Translations under genes and position numbers: made by a program
In this document: piece after piece, positions 47,914 to 58,500 of the stretch
Numbering within the stretch: position 1 is the stretch's first letter
How the letters are laid out: the number at the start of each line of letters is the position of its first letter
The notes under the pieces: model-generated
What the model was told of the DNA's origin: nothing
The model's database searches: none
What the model saw: only the letters and a program-made list of their open reading frames with translations
NCBI RefSeq assembly: GCF_932526225.1
Contig: NC_064034.1
Location: 1,660,001 to 1,724,000 of the forward strand
Direction of reading: 5' to 3'
DNA from: Nematostella vectensis
Taxonomy: Eukaryota > Cnidaria > Anthozoa > Actiniaria > Edwardsiidae
Length of the DNA: 64,000 bases

Positions 47914-50900
47914 TTAAACTCGAATAGGTCCAATGCACTGGCCTGAAAGATAGAAAAGAATGAATGGTATAAGTTTACTATTTAAGGTCTTCTTTGCAAC
48001 GAGTAAAGATGTTCAGTTTTTCTTTCTTAATAATATTTCTTAGTCACTATTTAGTAGAAATGACACAGGTACAAAACCTTTGCTATTATTGCCTTATGAC
48101 CGTTTTCGTTTGTGAATCGCGGTGTTTTAACTAGAAAATCACACTTATAGTGCAAGAAAGTTTGTGCGCTTACCGCAGGACTTCCGGCAGTATTTGTACG
48201 TGTAGGACGGGTAAGTGACACAGGGATCCTGATTGTACTCTTTCCTGTACAAGGGAATCATGAACTTGCAGTCATTGCGCAAGTCTTCACACTCAGCTGA
48301 AAAGAAAGATGAAAGGGAAAAATGTCAGAAATTAAGGGGCAACAACATTTAAATGCACTATGAACATATAGGCAACCTTTAGCGAGAGATAAGTCTCCGT
48401 ACACCCCTGTACCCCACCCTGAGGGCTCCCTGTTTTCCATCCTGTTTATGGTCCCGGAGTCCCACACTTGTAAGCACTCGTTAGGATGAGTCTAGATACT
48501 ACTCGCTTTTGAGTAAAAGAGCACTTGTACTCAAGTTTCTAAGTAGCCCATGCTTCATGGTTGGGCATTGTTACTCAAGGGATGAGAAACCATCCCTAGC
48601 TAGTTGAATGGCTTCTAACCAGCTTGAGTACTGAAGATCTATAGCCCGGGGGAGGGGGGGGAAACTCTCCAGAAAAGTAGACGAGGGTGCTCGATCTTTT
48701 AGGGTATAAACTTCTTACCATTTGTTATCTCTTAGGGGGTGTTTTAGGATTTTTCCCATTTTGCTATTTTTTAGGGGTTTTCTCACGCTCGGGGAGGAGG
48801 ATTTTTTCGATTCTGCTATCTTTTAGGGTGTCTCACGCTAAATGGTGACCCAATCGCTCGAAACGTATTTTACAATAAACCACAAGTCAACTGATCGGTT
48901 GATACTTCCAACTTTATTGTCGTCAACATAACAATACAGGATCCGTCAGCCAATTAAAACGCATTGTTTTTTAATCTCTAAGGGTTAGGGGTTAAACATT
49001 CCTTCGACCACACCCAATGTGCTATCTCTTAGGGTTAAAAATTCCTTCGACCACACCCAATATGCTATCTCTTAGTGGTAAGAATTGTTGTTAACCACGC
49101 AGTGCTATCTCTTAGGGTTAAAAATTTTGCTGTCAAGCACCCCCGACTGTCTGTTTTTCTCGAAGTCCCCCACCCCCACCGGATCGGGATCTATTACCAA
49201 CCAAAGCATGAGTAACCGTTACTCACATGTGAGTAATCGTTCCTCATCTTTGAATAATCGTTACTCATTATCTTGAGTCACTATCACCCCACTCTCCTTA
49301 GTAATGGATACTCGAAGTGAGCTACCTGTGATTCACCTGGTTCACTCTTCTGAGTAACCATTACTCACTTGTTTTGTAGTGTAAAACATGGCGAACAAGA
49401 AGCGCGAATATAATAAATACCAATAAAAAGCAAGTTAAAAGATAAAATACGTAGTTATTGATGACAGATTCTTACCTGAGGGACCTGGTGCTTTTTCCTC
49501 TGTAAGAGAAGCACAGATCAATGTCAATCAACGTGAATCTATGGAATTATTCACTAGTAACTTCTGGTTGTCCTTCTTTTTTCTACTTAAAATATTGCAT
49601 TCAAAATATGCGACTCTGGAATTCAATCAATCAAACAACACGAAACAATACACAAACTATAGAAAACGTTTTAAAAATACGTAAGAATAACTTACTTGCT
49701 GGGCCACCTAAACAGGAAGTAAAAACGGAGAGAGAATTAGTAATCATTTAGGAAAAGACATGGAAAAATGAAGAGTCATTGCTTAGCTTTTATTACATAC
49801 ATGGGCTGCAGGTTCGCTTGCAGAAGCGCTTCGCCTGTGAGGGGTAGTCACTGCAGTAGTGTTTATCCATCTCTGCAAGTTCCTTGCATGCGTTTGGGCG
49901 AACGTCCCGGAAGTTCTCGCACGGCTCTGAAAAACAATACTTAGGTGAAAAACTGGGTCGTATGGGATGGGGGGGGGGGGGGGGGTTGGAGGTAAGTCTT
50001 CCATTTTGCCGTCTAGGTTAGATTTTTATAAGAGAACTCGTTTAATTCAAACTAATCCCCCCCCCCCCCCCTAACTCGAAATAACCATGATTCCCCTAGA
50101 TACTGTATTTGAGTCGTTTCTAGCCTGCTAGCCGGCTCTCCAGTGGGTTAATTCGGAAATTCCTGTTTGGGGGGTGTCGGGATTCCTGTGGCGACGGGAT
50201 CCTATTCCTCTATCACCTCTAGGTAATGCTTTTGAGTCGTTTCAACTAACTCGAACTTGTGCGGGTTCTCATTGCAGCTTGTAAGTTATAACAGGTCAAC
50301 CCAAACTGTAACTTACATGTTTTACGCCAAGGTAAGTTGTTTGGCCTTCTAATAAAAAAATACTGTCCGTTGCAATCTTAAACATTTCTGAAGATACCAG
50401 GCATGTTAAAAAAATATTATCCGTTTGCCTAAATAAGGAAATGCATGCCACGGATACGAGCAGTTACGAATTTCAAGCATTCATTAGATTACCGAAGCAC
50501 TATAGTGACCTACTTTGAAATGATGCCAAATAATGGTATCAAACCTTGCGGAACTCTCACTGCGCAAAGTAGCACCGTTTACCGTGACGAAAGATTTACA
50601 CAACCTGAGGCCATGGGAGAGCAATTTTGGGCAATTACAAAATCATTACACAAGCCTATATTCATCAAGAACGGTGGAAGGAGCTATGACAAAAATGTTG
50701 ATATCGATATAATTTGACAGTGAGTAAGTGAGGGGGGGAGTCTCATCTTCGCCGCTTATGAAAGAATAGCTATGAGATAAAACAGTCTTTGTCGCGTCTT
50801 TTACGCGTCTTGAATAGGTAACTAAGTAATACGTAATATACGAAAGATAATTCAAAGGGTTACTAACATGTGTACAGTTTAACGCTGAGTGTTGAGAGAG

Positions 50901-53839
50901 GGGGGGGGGGGGGGGGGGGCGGACTTGCACTCAATGATCAAACTGCAAAAATATGTATTATTCATCTTACTACTATTTATCTGGCAATAATCCTTAAACA
51001 AAGGGCGCGAGCGATGACTCAAGACAAGTTTTTATTTCGCTGAGGGGTCGAGGTTACAAATCTTCAATGGGCATTACATTGACCCCTCCTTAAATCTGCG
51101 CCAAATTAAAACTCGAGTCTATGTGCGCAAAGTGGTGTAGGTTAACCTTACGTTCTTTTCTTGCAGCGACAATAGGTAACTAAGTAATACGTAATATACG
51201 AAAGATAATTCAAAGGGTTACTAACATGTGTACAGTTTAACGCTGAGTGTTGAGAGAGGGGGGGGGGGACTTGCACTCAATGATCAAACTGCAAAAATAT
51301 GTATTATTCATCTTACTACTATTTATCTGGCAATAATCCTTAAACAAAGGGCGCGAGCGATGACTCAAGACAAGTTTTTATTTCGCTGAGGGGTCGAGGT
51401 TACAAATCTTCAATGGGCATTACATTGACCCCTCCTTAAATCTGCGCCAAATTAAAACTCGAGTCTATGTGCGCAAAGTGGTGTAGATTAACCTTACGTT
51501 CTTTTCTTGCAGCGACAATGCCTCGAGGCAACTAGATAGATAGTTATGTTGCTTCATGTGTGTGTGTGTGGGGGGGGGGGGGGGGGGGAGTCGGACGCTC
51601 TAGCTCGCTTGTCTCTTGCCGTCACACCAACGTGATGCGTAATAAAGTCGATACCGCTAAGCTACGCGGGAGCAGGATGTAGAGATGTGCATAAGGGAAT
51701 AAAAAAAGCTTATTTTGCTTAAGTATACGTTGTTCGCATCTAACTCTGAGCCTAGACAGACTGTATACAGATGGTAAAAAGCCACCAACCATCTACAACT
51801 GCTAAGATCCCGTGACCCAACTCTTGAACTGTGTCATCCACGAGATATGATCTTCCTTGAGACTCAACATGCCAACGCAAAAATGATATTGACGAATTAC
51901 TATGAAAATTACTATGAAGTCGAGCACCTTCAGAAGGGTGTTATCAATTCTGGGTCAGGAACCTTCTTCAGGTGTCCAAATTCACGAGCGTTGTGCTTCG
52001 CTTGTGAAGCCGTAAGCGACACGAACTCAAAACAAAAATTTCGCCTATAATTTACTCTATATATTACGATTCCCAACAAAATTACACCAAACAGTGCAGT
52101 GGCGTAGCAAGGGGGGTGGGTGGCTTAGCCCCCCCCCCCTTTTAGCAGCCAAAAATACAGTAAATGTATAAGACATATAAAACATCTAAAATACAGGAGA
52201 AAATGCTTTGAAATTCCCTTTTGGGCCCTCTCCTGTTAAATTCCTGGCTACGCCGCTGAAATGTATAGATAATGTTTGGAACAACTATTTATTTTCAATT
52301 TCAGTAGCTCGGGTACGATAAGTTTGTGATAAGTTTGACAGCGATCTTGTTTTACACTTCGTGTTTATATCGATATATTTATAGCCTACGTGTAGCCTCT
52401 TACTCGCGAAACATCCTCCCGAGAGGATATTGCGCGAGTCAGCGGCTACACGTAGGCTATATATTTATAGCGAGGCAAGTCACGCAATTATGACACGCTG
52501 GTGTCACAAAACCTCATGGTCCTTGCCAAGTTGTTGGTGCGTGTTAGTGGCCAGTTTAGAACCCATATTATATCTATGAACGAAACGCCTATTATTATGG
52601 AGGAGCTGGTTCTTTTATGGTCGAACTGGTCCATGGACGAACAAGTCTATGGACAAAACGTCTGTTCCAGGTGTAGGTGTCCAAATTTCTAAAAGGGTGA
52701 CTGAAATGTAGCCAGTATTGCGATTTGCGCAATTCTCTTCTGATAGTTCATCGGGCACTACATTTTCATATACACTAGAATTTAAGAAAATATTTAAATT
52801 AAAGAACATTTTCGGCCTTAAAATACTAAAAAGAAAAAGGACGGCCCAGCCTCAACTAAAAATTATACGGTCTTATATAAAAAAGAGCGTAGTTATTTTT
52901 CCTATTCGGCCTTATTTCCCACAAGGGAAGATGGGGATAAGTAAGTATTTTCCTCATTCAAAGTAGCAGCCCAAAATAAAGATATAATGCCCTAAAACCC
53001 CAAGGGCCTCTCCTTCATCGCTTATGATACGTCACGACTCGAGTACGTAGTTACAGAGGCCGCTTACATACAAGTGAACCAAAATCGAGTCCACACTTAG
53101 GTGCGCCTAGAAATAACATGCATTCCAAACTTTAAATAACTCGTGGAATGTACCAGCGCGGTAAACAGATGATCAAGATTTCCATATCGGCGATCGAAAC
53201 AACTGAATAATCGGCGGCGAGTGCAAGATAAACATCGGCAGAATCAAGGCAATCAACTACAAATCCCAAGTGAACACTCGACATTAAAATTACTGTTTTT
53301 GTGTAGATTCAAGGCATAAAATCGTTCACCCAATAAATGTAGCGGTACTATGAGTAGGAAATAACAGAGACGTCCAGGCCAATTATCTAAAAGTGAATTT
53401 TTGTTAAGTCGCCGTTTCTTTAACACAAAAGAACTTTCCTTCTTTCCTTTGTATATGGGTCAAAGGTACAATATTATCATAATCACTGAGGTACAAAGTT
53501 AGGCTAGCAGCTCTAGAGTGACAAAGAAATAATAAGCTACCATGTCTACGCTAAGACCCACAACAGACGATAATTTCAGCTAAATGTTTTCGTGCCTGTT
53601 TTTGTGCGGAACCTTACCATCGAATGCGAATGTTCTCTTTGTTGATTCATCGTTTTCCATGTCGTACCGTAGCATGTCAGCCAGAAAATTCTTCAACATC
53701 TCGGCATCTATGTGAGAGAAAAGCTCTTTATAAATACAATTGAGCAGAAATATACACACATCATACACCAACCATATTTCTTGCTCTGTGCAGTATATGC
53801 CACAAACGTAATACAAAGTAGCTGGAGCGCAAAATTCAT
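47914..53839 (-). CDS. secreted protein with two ShKT domains
   Basis: Seven minus-strand exons agree in phase: 53773-53839 (ATG and signal peptide), 53618-53707, 49801-49926, 49696-49707 (12 nt), 49476-49499 (24 nt), 48174-48296 and 47914-47942, for 156 residues. The signal peptide is followed by an acidic propeptide-like segment containing a dibasic KR. Two six-cysteine ShKT modules follow, one in exon 3 completed by the 12-nt exon, the other in exon 6 completed by the last exon (ending SCGQC). The micro-exons encode the short Pro/Gly/Lys linker. ShKT modules occur in anemone channel-blocking peptides, in nematocyte NEP-type venom proteins and in metalloprotease partners, so either venom or non-venom roles are possible. 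The exon 1 donor (GTTGGT) is weak. A 3.7-kb intron separates exons 2 and 3. Confidence 0.78.
48970..49128. repeat. 43-bp tandem repeat
   Basis: Three to four copies of GCTATCTCTTAGGGTTAAAA followed by ATTCCTTCGACCACACCCAA, in an intron of the ShKT gene. The neighbouring 48.7-48.85 kb has looser TTTTAGGGT repeats. Confidence 0.7.
49190..49375. repeat. cluster of palindromic GAGTAACCGTTACTC motifs
   Basis: Several near-palindromes of the type GAGTAA(C/T)CGTTACTC occur at spacings of 20-30 bp, with a related GAGTAACCATTACTC at the right end. Possibly part of a degraded foldback element. Confidence 0.4.
50813..51517. repeat. recent tandem duplication of about 355 bp
   Basis: The segment from AATAGGTAACTAAGTAATAC to CTTTTCTTGCAGCGAC is present twice, at 50813-51170 and 51171-51517. 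The copies differ mainly in the length of an internal G run (about 23 against 11) and one base (GTAGGTTAACC against GTAGATTAACC). It lies in the large intron of the ShKT gene. Confidence 0.92.
52097..52258. mobile_element. MITE with CAGTGGCGTAGC termini
   Basis: Starts CAGTGGCGTAGCAAGGGG and ends GCTACGCCGCTG, inverted with one mismatch over 12 bases. About 160 bp, with C-rich and A-rich interior; no coding capacity. Confidence 0.65.
52374..52470. mobile_element. small foldback element
   Basis: Arms ATATTTATAGCCTACGTG-TAGCC and GGCTACACGTAGGCTATATA form an inverted repeat of over 20 bp with matching AT-rich outer parts, around a centre that itself contains TACTCGCG and CGCGAGTC. The whole can fold into one hairpin. 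Confidence 0.6.
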
Positions 53840-53923
53840 GATTGCTGGCTTTGTCTGAGGGTTCAGGGTGCTTGTTTGTAGTATATCAGCTTGCTGTGAT
53901 ATGGCAAACTCGCGGACTGCTGG

Positions 53924-53930
53924 TTTTATA
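53924..53930 (-). promoter_or_regulatory. TATA box of the ShKT gene
   Basis: TATAAAA on the minus strand, about 85 bp upstream of the start codon at 53839. That leaves room for a transcription start some 30 bp downstream and a short 5' UTR. Confidence 0.55.
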
Positions 53931-54505
53931 CTCGCTGTCGAGGAGCAAGCGCGTGGGGTGCTGAAAGGACCCTCCCATGATCGTACCAATAGGATATCAA
54001 GTTCACCAACTGCTTGACGATATTGATAAGCTTTGTACGTCCCTAATGGTTTAATATGTTTTATTTCGCATTACCACAAAAGAATAATAACGGTCAAAAA
54101 AATGACCGTTTAAATTTTTAACGGCTATTTTTCCGGATGGTTAAGTCAACGGCTTGCTTGAAGCCTTGTTTACTAAGAATGTCATACTCTTGAATAGTCA
54201 GATCTTTGAAATAGCGTCGCGTCTCTTTTTAATGTCCATCAACTTCTACACATAACCACCCACTATTCACATGCAACCTATGGAATCCGATTACAAGTCT
54301 TGTAGAATGAGTCATACAAAATAGCATAAACAACTTATCCTAGTCGAACACAGCACTTATTTGGGAATTAATTGACATGTAATGTGAGAATGCTGACCTC
54401 CACATAACAGCTCTTTCTTTTTGGCCCTCTCGCGAGGCAAAGGTGGCCGCGCGAATTGAGCTTATCACCATACCGTAACAGCCTGAGATAAACCTGAGGC
54501 CTGAG

Positions 54506-54655
54506 GTAAACCCAACCTCTGCATAAGGGTAAACCTTCCACTTTGCACTTATGTCAAAAACATAATTGCAAAACCCAACCTCGGCATATAGGTAAACCTT
54601 CCATTTTGCAGTTATGTCAAAAACATAATTGCAAAAACCAACCTCGGTATATAAG
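54506..54655. repeat. 63-bp tandem repeat
   Basis: Two and a half copies of a unit beginning AACCCAACCTC and ending GTCAAAAACATAATTGCAAA, just outside the proposed left end of the Polinton. Confidence 0.75.
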
Positions 54656-54989
54656 TGTTCTCTGTTTTTTTTTTTTTATTCCTGAGAAACATAATTGCAA
54701 AATGCTATGATCCTCTATAGAAGAAGTTAACTGCGAAATTTGCAAATGTGTTTTATCCCCATAATCATTTGCAACACATTGTAGAAAGTGCAATATCCTT
54801 TATAAACTTTACAAAGTGATCATTTACTTATGGAAGCGTTATACAGTATAAAATAATCAAAGCTTAGGTCATGCAGTAGTAGGGTTTTGGCGCAGCTGGC
54901 GCAACTTTTTGATCTCCCCAAATTTCATTCCAAAAATGGCGCAAAAGTCTCCACGCACCTCCGCCAAGCCTCACGACCTGCGCATGCGC

Positions 54990-55440
54990 GAGTTTGCCAG
55001 AGATCTCTTGCACGACCAAGCCCACCTGTCAATCACTTTGTCACGTGACGGTCAAGCCCACCTGTCAATCACTTTGTCACGTGATAGCCAAGCCCACCTG
55101 TCAATCACTTTGTCACGTGATAGCCAAGCCCACCTGTCAATCACTTTGTCACGTGATAGCCAAGCCCACCTGTCAATCACTTTGTCACGTGACGACCACG
55201 CCCACCTGTCAATCACTTTGTAAAAAACCTGTCAATCACTTTGTCATGTGACGACCACGCCCACCTGTCAATCATTTTGTTGAAAACCTGTCAATCATTT
55301 TGTCAAAAACCTGTCAATCATTTTGTCAAAAACCTGTCAATCATTTTGTCAAAAACCTGTCAATCATTTTGTCAAAAACCTGTCAATCACTTTGTCACGT
55401 GACGGTCAAGCCCACCTGTCAATCACTTTGTCACGTGTCG
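54990..55440. repeat. tandem repeat with CACGTG motifs at the Polinton left end
   Basis: Six or more copies of a 36-bp unit, CCCACCTGTCAATCACTTTG then TCACGTGATAGCCAAG, followed by a set of shortened 22-bp units (AAAACCTGTCAATCATTTTG) and then two long units again. Long units carry TCACGTGA, an E-box palindrome. Reading frames through this array are artefacts of the repeat. Confidence 0.9.
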
Positions 55441-55446
55441 CATCTA

Positions 55447-55476
55447 GGGGGAGCTCGGGGAGGCTAGCCTCTCGGC
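55447..55476. repeat. GC-rich palindromic element, copy 1
   Basis: GGGAGCTCGGGGAGGCTAGC followed by CTCTCGG. It is a non-coding copy of the palindrome found repeatedly in this element and lies 40 bp before the polymerase start. Confidence 0.7.
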
Positions 55477-55515
55477 CTCACATCTAAAAAAGCTTTTGAA
55501 AAGTGGTTTAAAGAC

Positions 55516-58500
55516 ATGACTGGTTTGATAGAAATGGAGAACCTGAAGGTGAAAGATCTGAAAGCCCTCGCCAAGGAGCGGGGTATCCCAAGATATTACT
55601 GGATGCGGAGAGACGAGCTCGTCGGGGCGCTGACCAGCACGTCACCACCACCACCACCCCGACGGGTTCCTTTACCCAAACTTGTCAAAGGGCTGCCACG
55701 ACCACCACGCATTACCCCGTCCAACACGTCGGAGAGTATTCTCGACGGCCCGATACCTGAGATTAATGTCCCTATTCTAAAACCCTCCCAACCCCCACGG
55801 AGTTCCCGCGTCCAATCACTCAAGCATTTTGCAAACAGGGCGACCAACTTGATCAAGAGCGAGTTAGACAAGTTTGCGGATTGGATACTATCTTATGTCC
55901 CTGAGCCCATCAAAAAGACCGTCAAAGAGGCTGCAGATAAACGGGTCGAACGTCTGAAGGAGAGGATTAAGCGTCTACACGAGGAGGTGGAAGATCGCTT
56001 CACACCCAAGGAACAACAGACGGCGTTGAAGGGGTATCTTAAAACCCACGGAATAGCCGGGCAGAGAGGTTACGACCCCAAGACATTCATCGCCAGAATC
56101 AAACCGAAAGTCTTAGAGCTCATCAGTCAACAAAAAAAGCCTATCAAAGTGAAGTTTATCTTTACTTGCGGGTTTATAAAAGAGGATCCGGCTACAGCTC
56201 AGATCGAAGAAGAACTGGGATATTTTCATACAGAAAAGCCCGAGATTGTGACAGAGTCGACTGATCTCTCTGATTTGTTCGATACGATGACAAATTATTT
56301 ACTCGGATTAGTTGAGCTGTTCCAGAAGCAAGGCTCCGGATGGCAGTTTGACCAAGTGGAATACTTTGACATCAACATAGATCCCTTTGAACCGCTTTCT
56401 GGGTCTTCCTATATTCCGCTGCCGCCGAAACTAGCGTCTAAGAAGGCGATCATCAATGTTAAGAACGAGAATGATCACGAATGTTTCAAGTGGGCAGTAA
56501 CCTCTGCTGTGTATCCTAGGGAGAAAGATCCTCAAAGGTTCAGTAAACAAATGATAGAGAACTCTGAGAAATTCGACTGGTCAGGGATAGAGTTCCCCGT
56601 CTCACTAAAACAGATTGACAAGTTCGAGAAACAGAACCAGTATACGGTTAATGTGTTTGGATACGAAACCAAAGTATATCCATTGAGAATCAGTGAGAAG
56701 GATCCAGATAATGCAATCAACTTACTTCTCATCTCGGATGATGAGACGAATCATTACTGCTGGATAAAGAATATGATGAGATTAGTATCTACTCAAATTG
56801 ATGAGTTTCATCATACTCGTTTTTTATGCTGTAGATGTCTGAACTCGTTTCGATGCAAACAATCATTAGAAAAACATTCTGAATGCTGCGGCAATCATGA
56901 AGCGGTTGGAATAGAGATGCCTAAGATAGATAAGGATGGAAATCTACCCCACATTAAATTCAAAAACTACAACAGAAAAATGCGTGTCCCCTTTGTTGTC
57001 TATGCCGACTTTGAGAGCTTCACAGAGAATATAGACACATGCTCCCCAGATGGGAGTAAAAGCTTCACTAAGCAATACCAGAAACACAAACCGTCTGGTT
57101 TCTGCTATCTCATCAAGTGTTTCGACGGAGATATATCCCCACCCGAGCTTGTACGGTACACAGCTGAATCTCCAGACGAAGATATCCCACAGCTTTTCGT
57201 AGAGTCTTTGGAGTCAGACATTAAGAAAATTTACGATAAGTTCAGGTTCCCTAAGAAGGTGAAAATGACTCTGAAGGACAAAATCGCCTATAACGACGCC
57301 ACTCACTGCCACATCTGTGAGGGTGGATTAGGGGAAGACAAGGTTTTGGACCATTGCCACCTTACAGGGAAGTACAGAGGTGCTGCTCACAACGCATGCA
57401 ACTTAGATCACAAAATTCCAAAGTTCTTTCCTGTTATCTTTCACAATCTGTCTGGGTACGACAGCCATCTATTTATCAAGAACCTTGGTACATCGGAAGG
57501 TAAAATAAACTGTATACCTAATAACGAGGAAAAGTATATTTCTTTCACAAAACAGATTGTAGTCGACAGTTTCACGAACAAGGAGGGCAACAAGATTGAT
57601 GTTAAACGTGATATCAGATTTATCGACAGTTTCAGGTTTATGTCGGCCAGTCTCGACAGTCTAGTGGGTAATATGTCAAGGGAGTGCTTCAAAAACCTGG
57701 CGGAGTACTATGAGGGGGAGGAGCTCCAGCTGTTGTTGAGGAAGGGTGTTTTCCCTTACGACTGGTTCGACGGCTTTAGCAAGCTCGACGCAACACAGCT
57801 CCCACAGAGAGAGGCATTCCACTCCAAACTCAACGACACCGACATATCGGAGGAGGATCACCTGCACGCGCGGAGAGTGTGGGAGGTCTTTGGGATGGGG
57901 ACCATGAGGGATTACCACAATCTGTACCTAGAGTCGGATGTGTTGCTTTTAGCTGACGTTTTCGAGAACTTTAGGGACGTTTGTCTCAAGAATTACGGTC
58001 TGGACCCCGCTTGGTACTACACAGCGCCAGGGTTGGCTTGGGATGCAGCGTTGAAGACCACCAAGGTGAGGCTAGAGCTTCTAACGGACTATGACATGTT
58101 GCTCATGATTGAGAAGGGCATCCGTGGGGGTGTCTCCATGATAAGCAACAGACATGGGGAGGCAAATAACCCTTACATGAAGGAGTATGACCCTGACCTA
58201 CCCACAAAATATATCACCTACCTTGATGCTAACAATTTGTATGGCTGGGCGATGAGCAACCCTTTACCGACTCACGGTTTCAGGTGGATGGGTGACCAAG
58301 AGCTGTCAGGTTGGAGAGACCGCCCATGCATTCTGGAGGTTGACTTGGAGTACCCTCACCACCTACATGACTTACACAACGATTACCCACTAGCCCCGGA
58401 ATCTATCGGGCTAGGCAATGTGGACAAGTTGGTCCCCAACCTTAACGACAAGACAAAGTACGTTATCCACCATGAGACTCTGAGACTTTATGTGAGTTTT

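Noticed and set aside
54909-55251. Repetitive frames encoding HLSITLSRDSQA-type peptides
   Set aside because: They are a translation of the 36-bp tandem repeat at the Polinton left end, in more than one frame, without a plausible gene context.
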